Source: Bacteroides sp. 51 (lineage in GTDB: Bacteria; Bacteroidota; Bacteroidia; Bacteroidales; Bacteroidaceae). From it: a stretch of 64,000 nt of DNA. Shown piece after piece: positions 44,306-53,170 of this stretch (position 1 is its first letter; every line of letters begins with the position of its first letter). The stretch is taken from positions 50,061-114,060 of the forward strand of contig NZ_QVMI01000012.1 of NCBI RefSeq assembly GCF_010500965.1. The letters run 5' to 3'. Both the position numbers and the translations under genes were made by a program. The notes under the pieces are model-generated. The model made no database searches, was not told the origin of the DNA, and saw only the letters and a list, made by a program, of their open reading frames with translations.

Positions 44306-44653
44306 ATGGAAAAATTGAAAGAAAAATTCAGGAAAGCTATGCTTGAGAAAGATGTAAATCAGAATGAACTGGCTTGTTTAACAGGACTTAGCATTTCTAC
44401 CGTAAGTCGCTTGCTCAATGACCCGGGTAATGCCACAGCTAACAATCTGATGAAGGTCGGAGACAAATTAGGTCTCTCTGCCTCAGACGTATTTTCATCA
44501 GCACATAGCGATTCTTTCACGGAGTTTCCGATGAAAATTGAATTTTTCTGTAGAACTCACAATGATTTCCTGTTTCTTATGAATTTGATAAAGGAACACT
44601 ACAACAAATATTATAGTAACGAACTTTTTAATAAAATGTACCGTGGATATTGA
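44306..44653 (+). CDS. XRE-family helix-turn-helix regulator
   Basis: 115 residues. An XRE/Cro-type HTH fills residues about 8-65 (VNQNELACLTGLSISTVSRL is the helix-turn-helix). The C-terminal 45 residues (FPMKIEFFCRTHNDFLFLMNL) are unassigned. First gene of the mobile-element replication/mobilization block, upstream of another DNA-binding protein and a primase-helicase. Probably controls element copy number or transfer genes. Confidence 0.85.
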   Translation: MEKLKEKFRKAMLEKDVNQNELACLTGLSISTVSRLLNDPGNATANNLMKVGDKLGLSASDVFSSAHSDSFTEFPMKIEFFCRTHNDFLFLMNLIKEHYNKYYSNELFNKMYRGY

Positions 44654-44654
44654 T

Positions 44655-45029
44655 ATGAATCAATCTATTCAGGAAATTCATAAGATGATTTCCGAAGTTT
44701 ACGTCTTCATGAAAGATATGAAGCATGATTATGATGCCATTGTTGGCTCTATTGAGATGGACCGTCAAACAATAGGTCGTCTGTTAGGTGTGTCGGAATC
44801 GACACTCTATCGTTGGCGTTCGGCTCCCAATTTTACTTTGCCGTGTCATTATCATAATGACCGTTCTACTTATTATGTTTATGACGAAGTGTATGTTGCT
44901 TTGAAACGTGGGCAACTCAAGGCAAAGGGTTTTGATCGTATAGAAGCTATGCAACGTATGAAAATGTATAAAGAAGGAGTCATTCGTGGCCTGTTGAGTA
45001 AAGATTCTGCAGATCCGGAAATGATATGA
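44655..45029 (+). CDS. Small HTH (MerR/excisionase-like) protein
   Basis: 124 residues from the ATG at 44655, which follows the XRE stop directly; a GTG at 44643 is an alternative in-frame start. Residues about 38-90 look like a MerR-like winged HTH of the kind found in element-encoded excisionases (VSESTLYRWRSAPNFTLPCH, YYVYDEVYVALKRGQL). The stop overlaps the start of the primase gene by 4 bp, so the three genes are coupled. Role could be excision control or regulation of replication. Confidence 0.7.
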   Translation: MNQSIQEIHKMISEVYVFMKDMKHDYDAIVGSIEMDRQTIGRLLGVSESTLYRWRSAPNFTLPCHYHNDRSTYYVYDEVYVALKRGQLKAKGFDRIEAMQRMKMYKEGVIRGLLSKDSADPEMI

Positions 45030-47068
45030 GAGATCGGGATGAAATACTGAAACAGACAAATGATGGATTAGAAATCTTCAATTTTTATATTCCCTTCAAT
45101 TTCAAACTTAAAAAAAACTTTCTTAATCCCCTGTATGAAGATCACATTGCTTCATGTCAAATATATTATAGTACAAAAACAAAGTGCTATATGATGCACG
45201 ACTTTGGTAATCCGGACTATTGCGGGGACTGTTTCTGGTTTGTAGCCAAACTGAAAGGTATAAACGTTCGTGCCGACTTCCGGCAAGTGCTGAATATTAT
45301 CATTGGTGATTTACATCTCAATCTTTCATCCTTTGAATCCAACACGACCTGTGGCCAAGTAGTACATGTTAAACCATCATTGATTGTGAGCTCTGTAGCA
45401 AAAGACAAGGTAAGAATGAAAAAATATAAGATTGTCCCCAAAGTATTTACTTCTACAGACCTGAACTATTGGGAAAAATATGGTATTTCATCAGGGACAC
45501 TTGATAAATTCAATGTCATTTCTCTGGCAGAATTTCACGGAGAAAACAGTGAAGGAAAACCTTATGTATTACGCTCCACGCCCGAAAAACCTATATTTGG
45601 ATATAAAGAAGATAAATACATAAAGATCTATCGGCCTTTTGATAAAATACGATTCCTCTATGGGGGTATTATGCCTGATACATATAGTTTCGGCATAAAA
45701 CAACTCCCTACGCGAGGTGATGTGCTTTTCATAACTGGCGGAGAAAAAGACACGATGAGCTTGTCAGCCCATGGCTTTAATGCCATCTGTTTTAATAGTG
45801 AAACCGTAAAGGTTCCGCAATCAATCATCGAAATGCTTTCTCGACGGTTTCGTCACATCTGTGTGATGTATGATTGTGATGAAACAGGACTGAAAACCAT
45901 GGAGACAACCATTACTGATTTAAGAGAATATAATGTGGTTGCAGTCAAGCTACCTCTGTCCGGTATAAAAACTGAGAAAGACATCTCAGATTATTTCGCT
46001 TTGGGACATACCTCTGACGAACTGCATTCGCTTATCCGGAAGAGTATAGAACCCCTCTATTCACAATCATTGTTACTTATAAAAAGCTGCGAAATGGACT
46101 TTAATAACCCTCCCAAGCAATCAAAATTAGTTGTGTCTACCGAAGGCGTACCACTAGGTTCCTATGACAACCTGCTTTGTATCACCGGCGGCGAAGGTAC
46201 CGGAAAAAGTAATTTTGTATCATCCATCATCTCAGGTACATTACTCACTGAAGAACTGGCCATACCGATCGATACATTGGGTTTCTCGGTTTGCCCAAAC
46301 TACTCAGAGAAAGCAGTACTTCACTTCGATACCGAACAGTCGGAGTACCAACTCTATAAAAATATGAATATGACACTCCACCGGGCAAGACTGGATCAAA
46401 TGCCCTCATTTTACCACTCATTCTACTTGACAACACTCTCACGAAAAGAGCGTATGCAACTTATTCGTGACAGTATGGACCTGTATCACCATCATCATGG
46501 AGGTATTCACCTTGTCGTGATTGATGGAATAGCCGATCTGGTCAAATCAGCCAATGATGAAACTGAAAGTATAGCGGTAGTAGAGGAGCTTTATAGCCTT
46601 GCCGGTATCTATCATACCTGCATTATATGTGTGCTTCACTTTGTGCCGAACGGTATAAAGCTACGTGGTCATATCGGTAGTGAATTACAGCGAAAATCTG
46701 CTGCAATCCTTTCCGTCGAAAAGGATGATATCCCGGCTAACTCCGTAATAAAGGCTTTAAAAGTTCGTGATGGCAATCCTCTTGATGTTCCTATGCTACT
46801 TTTCAAATGGGACAAACAACAAAATATGCACATCAGTGCAGGCAAGAAGAGTGAAGAAGACAAAAGTCGGCGCAAACGTGAAGAACTCACTATTCTTGCC
46901 CGGACACTTTTCTCAGAACACAACTTCGTGTCTTATAAAGAACTTACCGATTATATCGTATCTCAAACCGCAGTGGCCGACCGCACTGCTAAAGACTATA
47001 TCGGCTTCATGCTTAAAAATCAGATAATAACCAAAGAAGCAACAAACCGATACTCATTCAAGCAATAA
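45026..47068 (+). CDS. TOPRIM primase / RecA-like helicase of the mobile element
   Basis: 680 residues. Residues about 5-95 hold a CHC2-like zinc-finger region (HDFGNPDYCGDCFWFVAKL), about 190-330 a TOPRIM domain (FITGGEKDTMSL, VMYDCDETGLKT), and about 380-600 a RecA/DnaB-like ATPase with Walker A GGEGTGKSN and Walker B IHLVVIDGIADLV. The C-terminal end looks like a winged helix. Such fused primase-helicases start DNA replication of Bacteroides mobilizable elements and plasmids. It overlaps the upstream HTH gene by 4 bp. Confidence 0.85.
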   Translation: MRDRDEILKQTNDGLEIFNFYIPFNFKLKKNFLNPLYEDHIASCQIYYSTKTKCYMMHDFGNPDYCGDCFWFVAKLKGINVRADFRQVLNIIIGDLHLNLSSFESNTTCGQVVHVKPSLIVSSVAKDKVRMKKYKIVPKVFTSTDLNYWEKYGISSGTLDKFNVISLAEFHGENSEGKPYVLRSTPEKPIFGYKEDKYIKIYRPFDKIRFLYGGIMPDTYSFGIKQLPTRGDVLFITGGEKDTMSLSAHGFNAICFNSETVKVPQSIIEMLSRRFRHICVMYDCDETGLKTMETTITDLREYNVVAVKLPLSGIKTEKDISDYFALGHTSDELHSLIRKSIEPLYSQSLLLIKSCEMDFNNPPKQSKLVVSTEGVPLGSYDNLLCITGGEGTGKSNFVSSIISGTLLTEELAIPIDTLGFSVCPNYSEKAVLHFDTEQSEYQLYKNMNMTLHRARLDQMPSFYHSFYLTTLSRKERMQLIRDSMDLYHHHHGGIHLVVIDGIADLVKSANDETESIAVVEELYSLAGIYHTCIICVLHFVPNGIKLRGHIGSELQRKSAAILSVEKDDIPANSVIKALKVRDGNPLDVPMLLFKWDKQQNMHISAGKKSEEDKSRRKREELTILARTLFSEHNFVSYKELTDYIVSQTAVADRTAKDYIGFMLKNQIITKEATNRYSFKQ

Positions 47069-47710
47069 CCCGATACTTCATGTTGCTATATTTCATTTCC
47101 TTTCATTGCTATACCTGACCACTTTGTATGATAAAGGACTAATCCTTTTCTGTTTTTCTCTGGTGTTTTTCTCATTTCTTTATCTTTTAGTCGATAGAAA
47201 TGCTCACCACCATAAGCTATCCTAATAAAACACCCTATCCATTATTATATCGTTATATCGTTCATCCTCTCTATAACTCCGCACCACAACTTACTTTCAA
47301 TAAACGATTGTGAATCTCATCCTTACAGTTGCCACATCAAAGCTGATGGAGGTTTCGTTATTTTCCAATCTTCCACCAATACTACTGCTATTAAGAATCA
47401 ACACTAACAACTAACCGATGGGATAGCATCCTCTTTCCAACCTACTGTGATATTTCCACACTTTCTCATAACACATTTTTGGGCGAAGTCACATCATTTT
47501 TCCTGATGCAAATCTATAATGCAGCACCGTTTATACGGTTACGGGTCACTGCGTTCTGGCCAATGGCATATCTGCCACAATCTTCCTTTTTTCTTATGGC
47601 TTTGCTAAAAGAAAAACGAGTATTGTGACGCTATCCTTGGTGCTGCCCTATGCCTGCAATATTTCGTTGCATTGTAAAAATTGATTATATAACTTCTAAA
47701 AATTACGATT
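47069..47710 (+). other. 642-bp non-coding, pyrimidine-rich gap
   Basis: No credible gene. The + strand is markedly poor in G and rich in C and T over most of the stretch, with a short direct repeat (ATATCGTTATATCGTTC region near 47248). A GC-richer segment at about 47525-47570 precedes the SSB gene. It may contain a replication origin or a regulatory leader; no iterons were found. Confidence 0.4.
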
Positions 47711-48088
47711 ATGAAAAAGGTAGAAAATTTATTCACAGTAACAGGTTTTGTTGGTAAGGATGCAGAAATCCGTCAGTTCACCGCCTCAAGTGTCGCACGT
47801 TTCTCATTGGCAGTTGGCCGCACAGAGAAGAACGGAGAAGAAACCACCCGGGTATCAGCTTTTATGGCTATGGAAACCTGGCGTAAGAATGAGAACGCCT
47901 CATTTGAACTATTGAAGAAAGGTGCGATGATTACTGCCAAAGGCTACTTCAAGCCCGAAGAATGGACAGATCAGGGTGGTGTTAAACACAACCGCATTGT
48001 GATGGTGGCCACCGAATTCTTCGCCACTCCAGAAAAGGAAACAGAGCCTTCGAAGAAAAAGGCATCACCCAAGAAAAACCAGAAATAG
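47711..48088 (+). CDS. ssb: Single-stranded DNA-binding protein
   Basis: 125 residues, OB-fold: NLFTVTGFVGKDAEIRQF, SVARFSLAVGR, WRKNENASFELLKKGAMI and an acidic/basic tail of KK-rich residues instead of the usual acidic C-terminal tip. Short SSBs of this type are common on Bacteroides conjugative elements and protect transferred single-stranded DNA. Its own terminator follows at 48108. Confidence 0.92.
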   Translation: MKKVENLFTVTGFVGKDAEIRQFTASSVARFSLAVGRTEKNGEETTRVSAFMAMETWRKNENASFELLKKGAMITAKGYFKPEEWTDQGGVKHNRIVMVATEFFATPEKETEPSKKKASPKKNQK

Positions 48089-48107
48089 TTCATATCTCTC
48101 GTTAAAC

Positions 48108-48135
48108 AAAGCGGCTTTCGGGTCGCTTTTGTTTT
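48108..48135 (+). terminator. Terminator after ssb
   Basis: AAAGCGGC (48108-48115) pairs with GTCGCTTT (48122-48129) through one G-U pair, 6-nt loop, followed by TGTTTT. Confidence 0.75.
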
Positions 48136-48206
48136 ACTCGTCCAAAAGAACAACTGATTTTGGAACTTCATTCAGCTTCCCCGCCCATAATTAATAGGTA
48201 TATCTG

Positions 48207-48247
48207 TTCCTCCGCAAGACTTCCCTGCTATCAGTCATACGGAGGAA
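48207..48247. repeat. 8-bp inverted repeat TTCCTCCG/CGGAGGAA
   Basis: Perfect arms at 48207-48214 and 48240-48247 with a 25-bp spacer, in the 286-bp gap between ssb and the recombinase gene. It could be a recombination or nicking site, or a regulatory hairpin. Nothing else recognisable lies in this gap. Confidence 0.4.
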
Positions 48248-48421
48248 GTGGCAAACGCCAACACATTCTTCTATCTTAGTGCAGGAGCTTTGACTACATC
48301 AAAACAATCCTGCTCGTTGCGATTTCAGAACAAGTTGTCTGTATGTTTGCCCCGGCAGATGTGTTTTAACCCACCCAAGCTTCATTTCGTATTTAATAAT
48401 ACCCATTCAAAGTTTTGAAAT

Positions 48422-49060
48422 TTACATGGATGAATTCTTATTTTTGTTTATTTTCCTTTGAATCTCTTCTTTCGAATGCCCTCTATTAAAAGAAACACCA
48501 TATTTCAATAGAATCCGGAAAACAGAACTGCGGCTCCGAAAGCCGCTGGTACGCCATATCTCATCAATAGGATGCCCACTTTTATAAAGATTTATAATAG
48601 TTTTATCTCTTTCTAATTTAGACCGTCCCGACGGAGTATTCGGTTTTCGAGGTTTCTGAAGCCTTTTCTCGTGGGTAGATGCCATGCGCATTATTACAAT
48701 TTCTGCAGGCAGTGCCGCTATTACATTTAAAAAAGTCGATATATTACTCTCCGGAAAGAGAATATCTCCGGAGTCAATCCTGTCGTGAATGGAAATGATA
48801 CGAAGCATCTCTTTGCGGCAGTATTCCAGAAAAAACGAAAGTTCCCTTACACCTCGTACCGCATTACTGAACCGGGTAACAATAATCTCATCGCCCCGTC
48901 TCAGTTCACTTAGAAGTTGCTTCCACTGTGGACGCAGCTTTTCATGTTCTTCGATTTCTTCCACAACCGTATAGCATCCGTATCTGTTCATCCATTCAAG
49001 ATCTGCCTCATAGCTCCCGTTTTGAGCTGTATGTAAAATATAACCAACTTTTGCCATCAT
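48422..49060 (-). CDS. Resolvase-like serine recombinase lacking the catalytic serine
   Basis: 212 residues. The resolvase fold is clear: RPQWKQLLSELRRGDEIIVTRF, SIHDRIDSGD (family: '..E.iDt.t') and the C-terminal HTH (PSGRSKLERDKTIINLY, then SRSSVFRILLKYGV). However the N-terminal motif Y-x-R-V-S reads GYILHTAQ, so the nucleophilic Ser and its Arg are absent, and the second motif D-R-L-G-R-S reads SNAVRG, keeping a single Arg. It should bind DNA like a resolvase but probably cannot cut. It is transcribed opposite to its neighbours from the -7 box at 49077-49084. Confidence 0.8.
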   Translation of the reverse strand: MMAKVGYILHTAQNGSYEADLEWMNRYGCYTVVEEIEEHEKLRPQWKQLLSELRRGDEIIVTRFSNAVRGVRELSFFLEYCRKEMLRIISIHDRIDSGDILFPESNISTFLNVIAALPAEIVIMRMASTHEKRLQKPRKPNTPSGRSKLERDKTIINLYKSGHPIDEIWRTSGFRSRSSVFRILLKYGVSFNRGHSKEEIQRKINKNKNSSM

Positions 49061-49076
49061 TTTTCATTTGTAGTTG

Positions 49077-49084
49077 CAAAGGTA
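49077..49084 (-). promoter_or_regulatory. -7 box of the recombinase-like gene
   Basis: TACCTTTG on the - strand, matching TAnnTTTG, 16 bp upstream of the ATG at 49060. The divergent + strand box is at 49202-49209. Confidence 0.5.
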
Positions 49085-49201
49085 TAATTATTTATTATCG
49101 ACAGATGCCATATTTATCTACTTGTTTATTCTTATATATGTCTTATCTGCATCCGAAAGAATAATAACTTTTAAGAGTGATTTTTGTAACATTTTTCTCT
49201 C

Positions 49202-49209
49202 TACTTTTG
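49202..49209 (+). promoter_or_regulatory. -7 box that decides the start at 49227
   Basis: TACTTTTG matches TAnnTTTG; a TTTG lies 15 bp upstream, a shorter spacing than usual. The box lies inside the longest open frame (from 49074), so the true start is the downstream ATG at 49227. Confidence 0.5.
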
Positions 49210-49226
49210 GCGCAAAGCTTATCTAT

Positions 49227-49673
49227 ATGTTTGAAGCCCTAATACAGCAATTTGATATTCTGGCATGCCTCCAGATGCCCCGAATATTCAAAACAGATCA
49301 TATCATAACCAAAGAAATTTACGATGATTATGCCCTGGTAGAGTATAAGCTGGAGAATCATATTAGCATGAATAATCTATTAGAATTGCTTGATGACCAG
49401 ACAGAGATCATACTACTTTACCACAATGTTCCCTCTAAAGATGTTGATTTTGGCCAAAGCTGTTGTGCCTACTCCAATCCTCGTTACAGTCACATGCTGA
49501 AATTTAATGCACACACTGACGGAATGGGATTATGTACAAGCATTTATGTCACGATCTACTCCTCATTGGAGTATATGTATATAGCCCTTCAACACGAGGT
49601 ACAACTTATCTTGACCAAAGGAAAATGTGATTATATGCGTAGAAGCAAAGACCTGTTGACTGACTTCTTCTAG
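49227..49673 (+). CDS. Hypothetical mobile-element protein
   Basis: 148 residues from the ATG at 49227, chosen because the promoter at 49202 lies within the upstream extension. It is soluble, with no recognised domain; Cys-Cys at the centre (GQSCCAYSNPRYS) and mixed alpha/beta composition. It starts a four-gene co-directional group (49227-51342) ahead of the relaxase, with a 3-bp gap to the next gene, so it may contribute to transfer or maintenance. Confidence 0.6.
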   Translation: MFEALIQQFDILACLQMPRIFKTDHIITKEIYDDYALVEYKLENHISMNNLLELLDDQTEIILLYHNVPSKDVDFGQSCCAYSNPRYSHMLKFNAHTDGMGLCTSIYVTIYSSLEYMYIALQHEVQLILTKGKCDYMRRSKDLLTDFF

Positions 49674-49676
49674 GCT

Positions 49677-50033
49677 ATGGATAACACAAGACTTTCTCGT
49701 TTGGTAGAATTGATTCACGAACATTATACCTGGATCGATGTATTTGATTATGACAAAAAGGAACTATTTACTACACTCGCTTGGGGAGAACCAGAAACCG
49801 AGATATCCCACGTGTTACGATTTATAACGAAGATTCCCAGGAACAAATACCGCAAAGGTAAAATTATCAGTATCCCCGGACCTGATTTAGACCGAACCAT
49901 CCGTTCGATGTGTATCAACGAGAATTTCAAAAACCGTTTTGAAAGTTTGAACTTTACAATAGAAGACATTGAGGAGATTGTGTATAAAGCAACTTCAAAT
50001 GTGCTTAAACTGGAATTAGAAAACTATTATTAA
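49677..50033 (+). CDS. Hypothetical mobile-element protein
   Basis: 118 residues, soluble, no recognised family. It begins MDNTRLSRLVELIHEHYTW and carries a charged C-terminal helix pair (NFTIEDIEEIVYKATSNVLK). Three bases after the upstream stop and 10 bp before the membrane-protein gene, hence part of the same transcript. No function can be assigned. Confidence 0.6.
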   Translation: MDNTRLSRLVELIHEHYTWIDVFDYDKKELFTTLAWGEPETEISHVLRFITKIPRNKYRKGKIISIPGPDLDRTIRSMCINENFKNRFESLNFTIEDIEEIVYKATSNVLKLELENYY

Positions 50034-50043
50034 AATAACAACA

Positions 50044-50484
50044 ATGGCTTGGATATTATTACAATTTATTTCTCCTGTTCTCATTATATTGATTTCATGC
50101 AGTATCTATAAACGGCAAGGAACAATCATGGAGAACTTTAATCTTCGCATAGCGTGGAGTAGTAGCTATCGTAAACTCTTTATGCTGGTGGTACTATTAC
50201 TGCTGCTGATTTTTCATTTCATCTGTCTAAACGGACAATGTTCGATAGCCGGTCTGATACCATCCTCATTATTCGTATTGGGACTATTCTCTTATAAATT
50301 TTCGCATTGGATACTGCGTCAATTACATAAGCCTAAACTAATGTTTTCCGCTTTCGTGGCAACATTGGTTTTCCTTTTCGTACCTGGTATGTACTCGTCA
50401 GCAGTGACATTGGGAGTTATTCTTGTGGCATCGCTATTCTATCCGACTAAAGAAAAGATACGACAGAATAACCTGTATAAATAA
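50044..50484 (+). CDS. Small polytopic membrane protein
   Basis: 146 residues with four predicted membrane segments: WILLQFISPVLIILIS (near 5-20), KLFMLVVLLLLLIFHFIC (40-58), SLFVLGLFSYKF (80-92) and a pair formed by VATLVFLFV / VTLGVILVASLFY (105-140). Loops are short and basic on one side. No family recognised. It sits between a hypothetical protein and the replication-like gene. Confidence 0.65.
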   Translation: MAWILLQFISPVLIILISCSIYKRQGTIMENFNLRIAWSSSYRKLFMLVVLLLLLIFHFICLNGQCSIAGLIPSSLFVLGLFSYKFSHWILRQLHKPKLMFSAFVATLVFLFVPGMYSSAVTLGVILVASLFYPTKEKIRQNNLYK

Positions 50485-50529
50485 AAACGATCCATTTTCT
50501 AACATAAAACAATTAATGCTTAAAACAGT

Positions 50530-51342
50530 ATGAACAAGACATTTGAAATCAGACATGTAAAAGTCAGCAAAGTTTTGCTTGACTATCTTAAACCATCGGA
50601 TGAAGGTAGATGTACCAAGTGGAATGCTTACTTTAATCTTCTGAGCAGAGCTTCCAAATTTTCCGGTCATGTTACTCACTTTGGACAGGAATTCGACCTG
50701 GTGCCTGGTGAGTTTGTCACTTCTATCAGTGAACTCGCAAAGGAATGGCATTGGCAACGTGCCACCGTTCGTCACTTTCTTGAAGAACTTGTGAGTTTAG
50801 GACAACTATCGCAAGAGGCGTATGTAAAGTGTAGTCGTATCAATATGATAGCACTTCGTTTCAAGTGGTTGCCACAAGAACATCCGTTCTGTCTATTAGA
50901 TGATGATAGTCTTGAGAAATTGAGAATCTCATTTAATGCATGTGATCAAATCACCAGTTCCATAAATGAAAGTGTATCCGGACAGGACAGTGGTACCGAC
51001 AAAGATTATCTTGACAACGAAAGAAACATCCTATACTCACATGAGCAACGAAAAACTGTCGTTTACCACTATCATACAATCGCCCTTTCAATTTACAAAC
51101 ATCTGGTAGAAGATACTTATTCCCCGGAAGTGGAAAAAGCCTTGCTTGACACATACTACAAACGATGCGATGGTGACAGTGAGAAGATGCAAGCTCTCAT
51201 AAAGAATCTATTTACTGATGTGGCCCAGCCGTTGAACATGATGGGCTTTGAGATTTACCACGAATTTAAGGAATCTCTTATTTCCCTACTTTCTCAAATT
51301 CCCTCAGAGAATCGCGAAACAAAATCGCAAAGCGATAATTAA
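50530..51342 (+). CDS. DNA-binding protein, possible replication or plasmid-control factor
   Basis: 270 residues. Residues about 55-110 read as a winged helix: FVTSISELAKEWHWQRATVRHFLEELVSLGQL, like phage/plasmid replication-type and DnaD-like N-terminal domains. The C-terminal part is helical and charged. It lies 95 bp before the oriT-like repeats and the relaxase. A helper role in replication or oriT binding is plausible; no enzyme motif is visible. Confidence 0.6.
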   Translation: MNKTFEIRHVKVSKVLLDYLKPSDEGRCTKWNAYFNLLSRASKFSGHVTHFGQEFDLVPGEFVTSISELAKEWHWQRATVRHFLEELVSLGQLSQEAYVKCSRINMIALRFKWLPQEHPFCLLDDDSLEKLRISFNACDQITSSINESVSGQDSGTDKDYLDNERNILYSHEQRKTVVYHYHTIALSIYKHLVEDTYSPEVEKALLDTYYKRCDGDSEKMQALIKNLFTDVAQPLNMMGFEIYHEFKESLISLLSQIPSENRETKSQSDN

Positions 51343-51433
51343 CAGCGTATCATTGTTACAAATTCCCGGCTTGTATTTCCGCTTTTCCATCTCCTAAACA
51401 CATAGAATACTAAAGAGCGTTTAAAGGGCACTC

Positions 51434-51466
51434 GAGCTTGCTCTATCGAAACTCAGGAGCTTGCTC
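51434..51466. other. Candidate oriT: two GAGCTTGCTC palindromes upstream of the relaxase
   Basis: GAGCTTGCTC, itself a palindrome, occurs at 51434-51443 and 51457-51466, 23 bp apart, in the gap before the relaxase start. oriT sites of MobV-type relaxases are short inverted repeats placed just upstream of the mob gene, so position and structure both fit. The nick site cannot be assigned. Confidence 0.45.
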
Positions 51467-51569
51467 AGGTGCCACAAACGAAGAGGGTGGGGAGCCTAAT
51501 ACCCACTTTGGCAATAAATGCCAGTGGAGTGACCAGATAACAGCAAGCTGGGTCGAACAATTTAAAGGT

Positions 51570-53033
51570 ATGGAAGAGAAGAATAAACAAATGATGGAGG
51601 TGGAGTCCTCCAAAGGAATGAGTGCCGGACAGAGTGATGAACACCAACGTGCCTGGAGTGAGCATCATTGGGATCGGGCTTTGAAAAAGGGAAACTATGA
51701 CCGTTCCCGTGAAAAACTCAACTTCGAAATAACGAAAGGAGGAAAAGTGAAGCCGGTAAACAAGAATAAGCGAATAACGGAACGCATCGCGGAGCGTTTC
51801 AGTGCTTGTGGCATCAAAGACCCTAATGCGGGAAAGAAGATACCTACACGGCGTACAGTTGTAAATGTCATCTTTGGTGGTTCGCGTGAACGGATGCACG
51901 AAATAGCTTTTGGCAATCAAAGGGTAGACTTATCGCGTGGATCCGATAACTCCCATATCACCCGAGCAACAGATATTGAAAGTTGGGCGAAAGATATGTA
52001 TCAGTTCGCTTGTGATCAATGGGGAGAAGATAATGTGGTGGGATTTTATGTACATCTTGATGAGACAAATCCACATGCACACTGTACCGTTTTGCCGATT
52101 ACAGCCGATAATAAACTGTCGTATAAGAAAGTGCTTGCCGGAAAAGACAAATTCGAATATAGTAATAAGATGCTGGCACTTCATAGTGCTCTGGCTGTCG
52201 TAAATGAACGATGGGGGCTTGAAAGAGGAAGTAGCGTGGCTGAAACCGGAGCAAAGCATCGGAGTACGGAAGAATATCGAAGAGAATTGTCTAAGAAAAA
52301 CACGTGGCTCGAATCTGAAATCAAATCCCATCAGCTTACATTATCTAATCTCTATAGCCAGATACGTTTGGCAGAACGACGTATAAAAGGACTGACCACA
52401 ATGGTCACCAACCTGGAGGAAAAGGAAATTAATGTCCGTCAAGAGTTAGGGAAACTGATTACTCTTTCTAAGATTGGTGAAGAGCAGAGCGCAGAACTTC
52501 AGGAGCACCGTCTGAAGCTTGAACAAGAATTGGCTGATGTGATAAATAAAATAGAAGAAAAGAAAGAAAAACTCCAACAGGCAGAACACATCCTTATGGC
52601 GTTACAGTATGAAGTAAAAGAAGAAACAGCCAACAGAGACGAGACTAGGCGAGAGGTGAATAATGCAGTGAAGGATATGAGCCGACAGATCAAACTTCGC
52701 TTGGTTGAAGCCGGCTTTGATGAAATAGTAGATAGCTTTCGTTATCTGTTCGGACGTATGACCAGTACACACGATTCCTCTCTGTTTGATAATAGCTTTG
52801 TTCAGGATATAGCAGAACGTGGGAATGAGATTATTATCTGCGCTTCATTCCTTTTCGCCGGGCTTGTCGATCAAGCTACCACTTTTGCTCAAACTCATGG
52901 AGGTGGTGGAGGGGGAAACGATCTGGCATGGGGTAAAAGGGGAGACGAAGATGAACAAGCATGGGCACGTAGATGTATGCGGATAGCTTCTAAAATGATG
53001 AAACCGGCTACAGGTACCAAAAGAAAGATATAA
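51570..53033 (+). CDS. MobV-type (Mob/Pre) relaxase
   Basis: 487 residues from the ATG at 51570. The frame runs back to a TTG at 51438, but that extension crosses the oriT-like repeats and does not resemble the family, whose conserved start is KGMSAGQSDEHQRAWS. Relaxase motifs: FGGSRERMHEIA, then the metal-binding VHLDETNPHAHC with His162, His169 and His171. A long coiled coil (about 230-360) follows, then a charged tail. It nicks oriT and leads the strand into the recipient. It is the last mobilization gene before the OmpA-type gene. Confidence 0.93.
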   Translation: MEEKNKQMMEVESSKGMSAGQSDEHQRAWSEHHWDRALKKGNYDRSREKLNFEITKGGKVKPVNKNKRITERIAERFSACGIKDPNAGKKIPTRRTVVNVIFGGSRERMHEIAFGNQRVDLSRGSDNSHITRATDIESWAKDMYQFACDQWGEDNVVGFYVHLDETNPHAHCTVLPITADNKLSYKKVLAGKDKFEYSNKMLALHSALAVVNERWGLERGSSVAETGAKHRSTEEYRRELSKKNTWLESEIKSHQLTLSNLYSQIRLAERRIKGLTTMVTNLEEKEINVRQELGKLITLSKIGEEQSAELQEHRLKLEQELADVINKIEEKKEKLQQAEHILMALQYEVKEETANRDETRREVNNAVKDMSRQIKLRLVEAGFDEIVDSFRYLFGRMTSTHDSSLFDNSFVQDIAERGNEIIICASFLFAGLVDQATTFAQTHGGGGGGNDLAWGKRGDEDEQAWARRCMRIASKMMKPATGTKRKI

Positions 53034-53170
53034 TAATATACAGGTATGATTTCAATCAGAAAAGCCATACCTATTTATAAATAGATTTAATGTCCGATAG
53101 TAATACGAGGCCTGATTTTTCCTTGTTAAATATTACCGGTTCATTTGCTTGTAATTTTAAATAAAACAAG

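Noticed and set aside
51438-51569. TTG-started N-terminal extension of the relaxase.
   Set aside because: It crosses the oriT-like palindromes, and relaxases of this family begin near the ATG at 51570.
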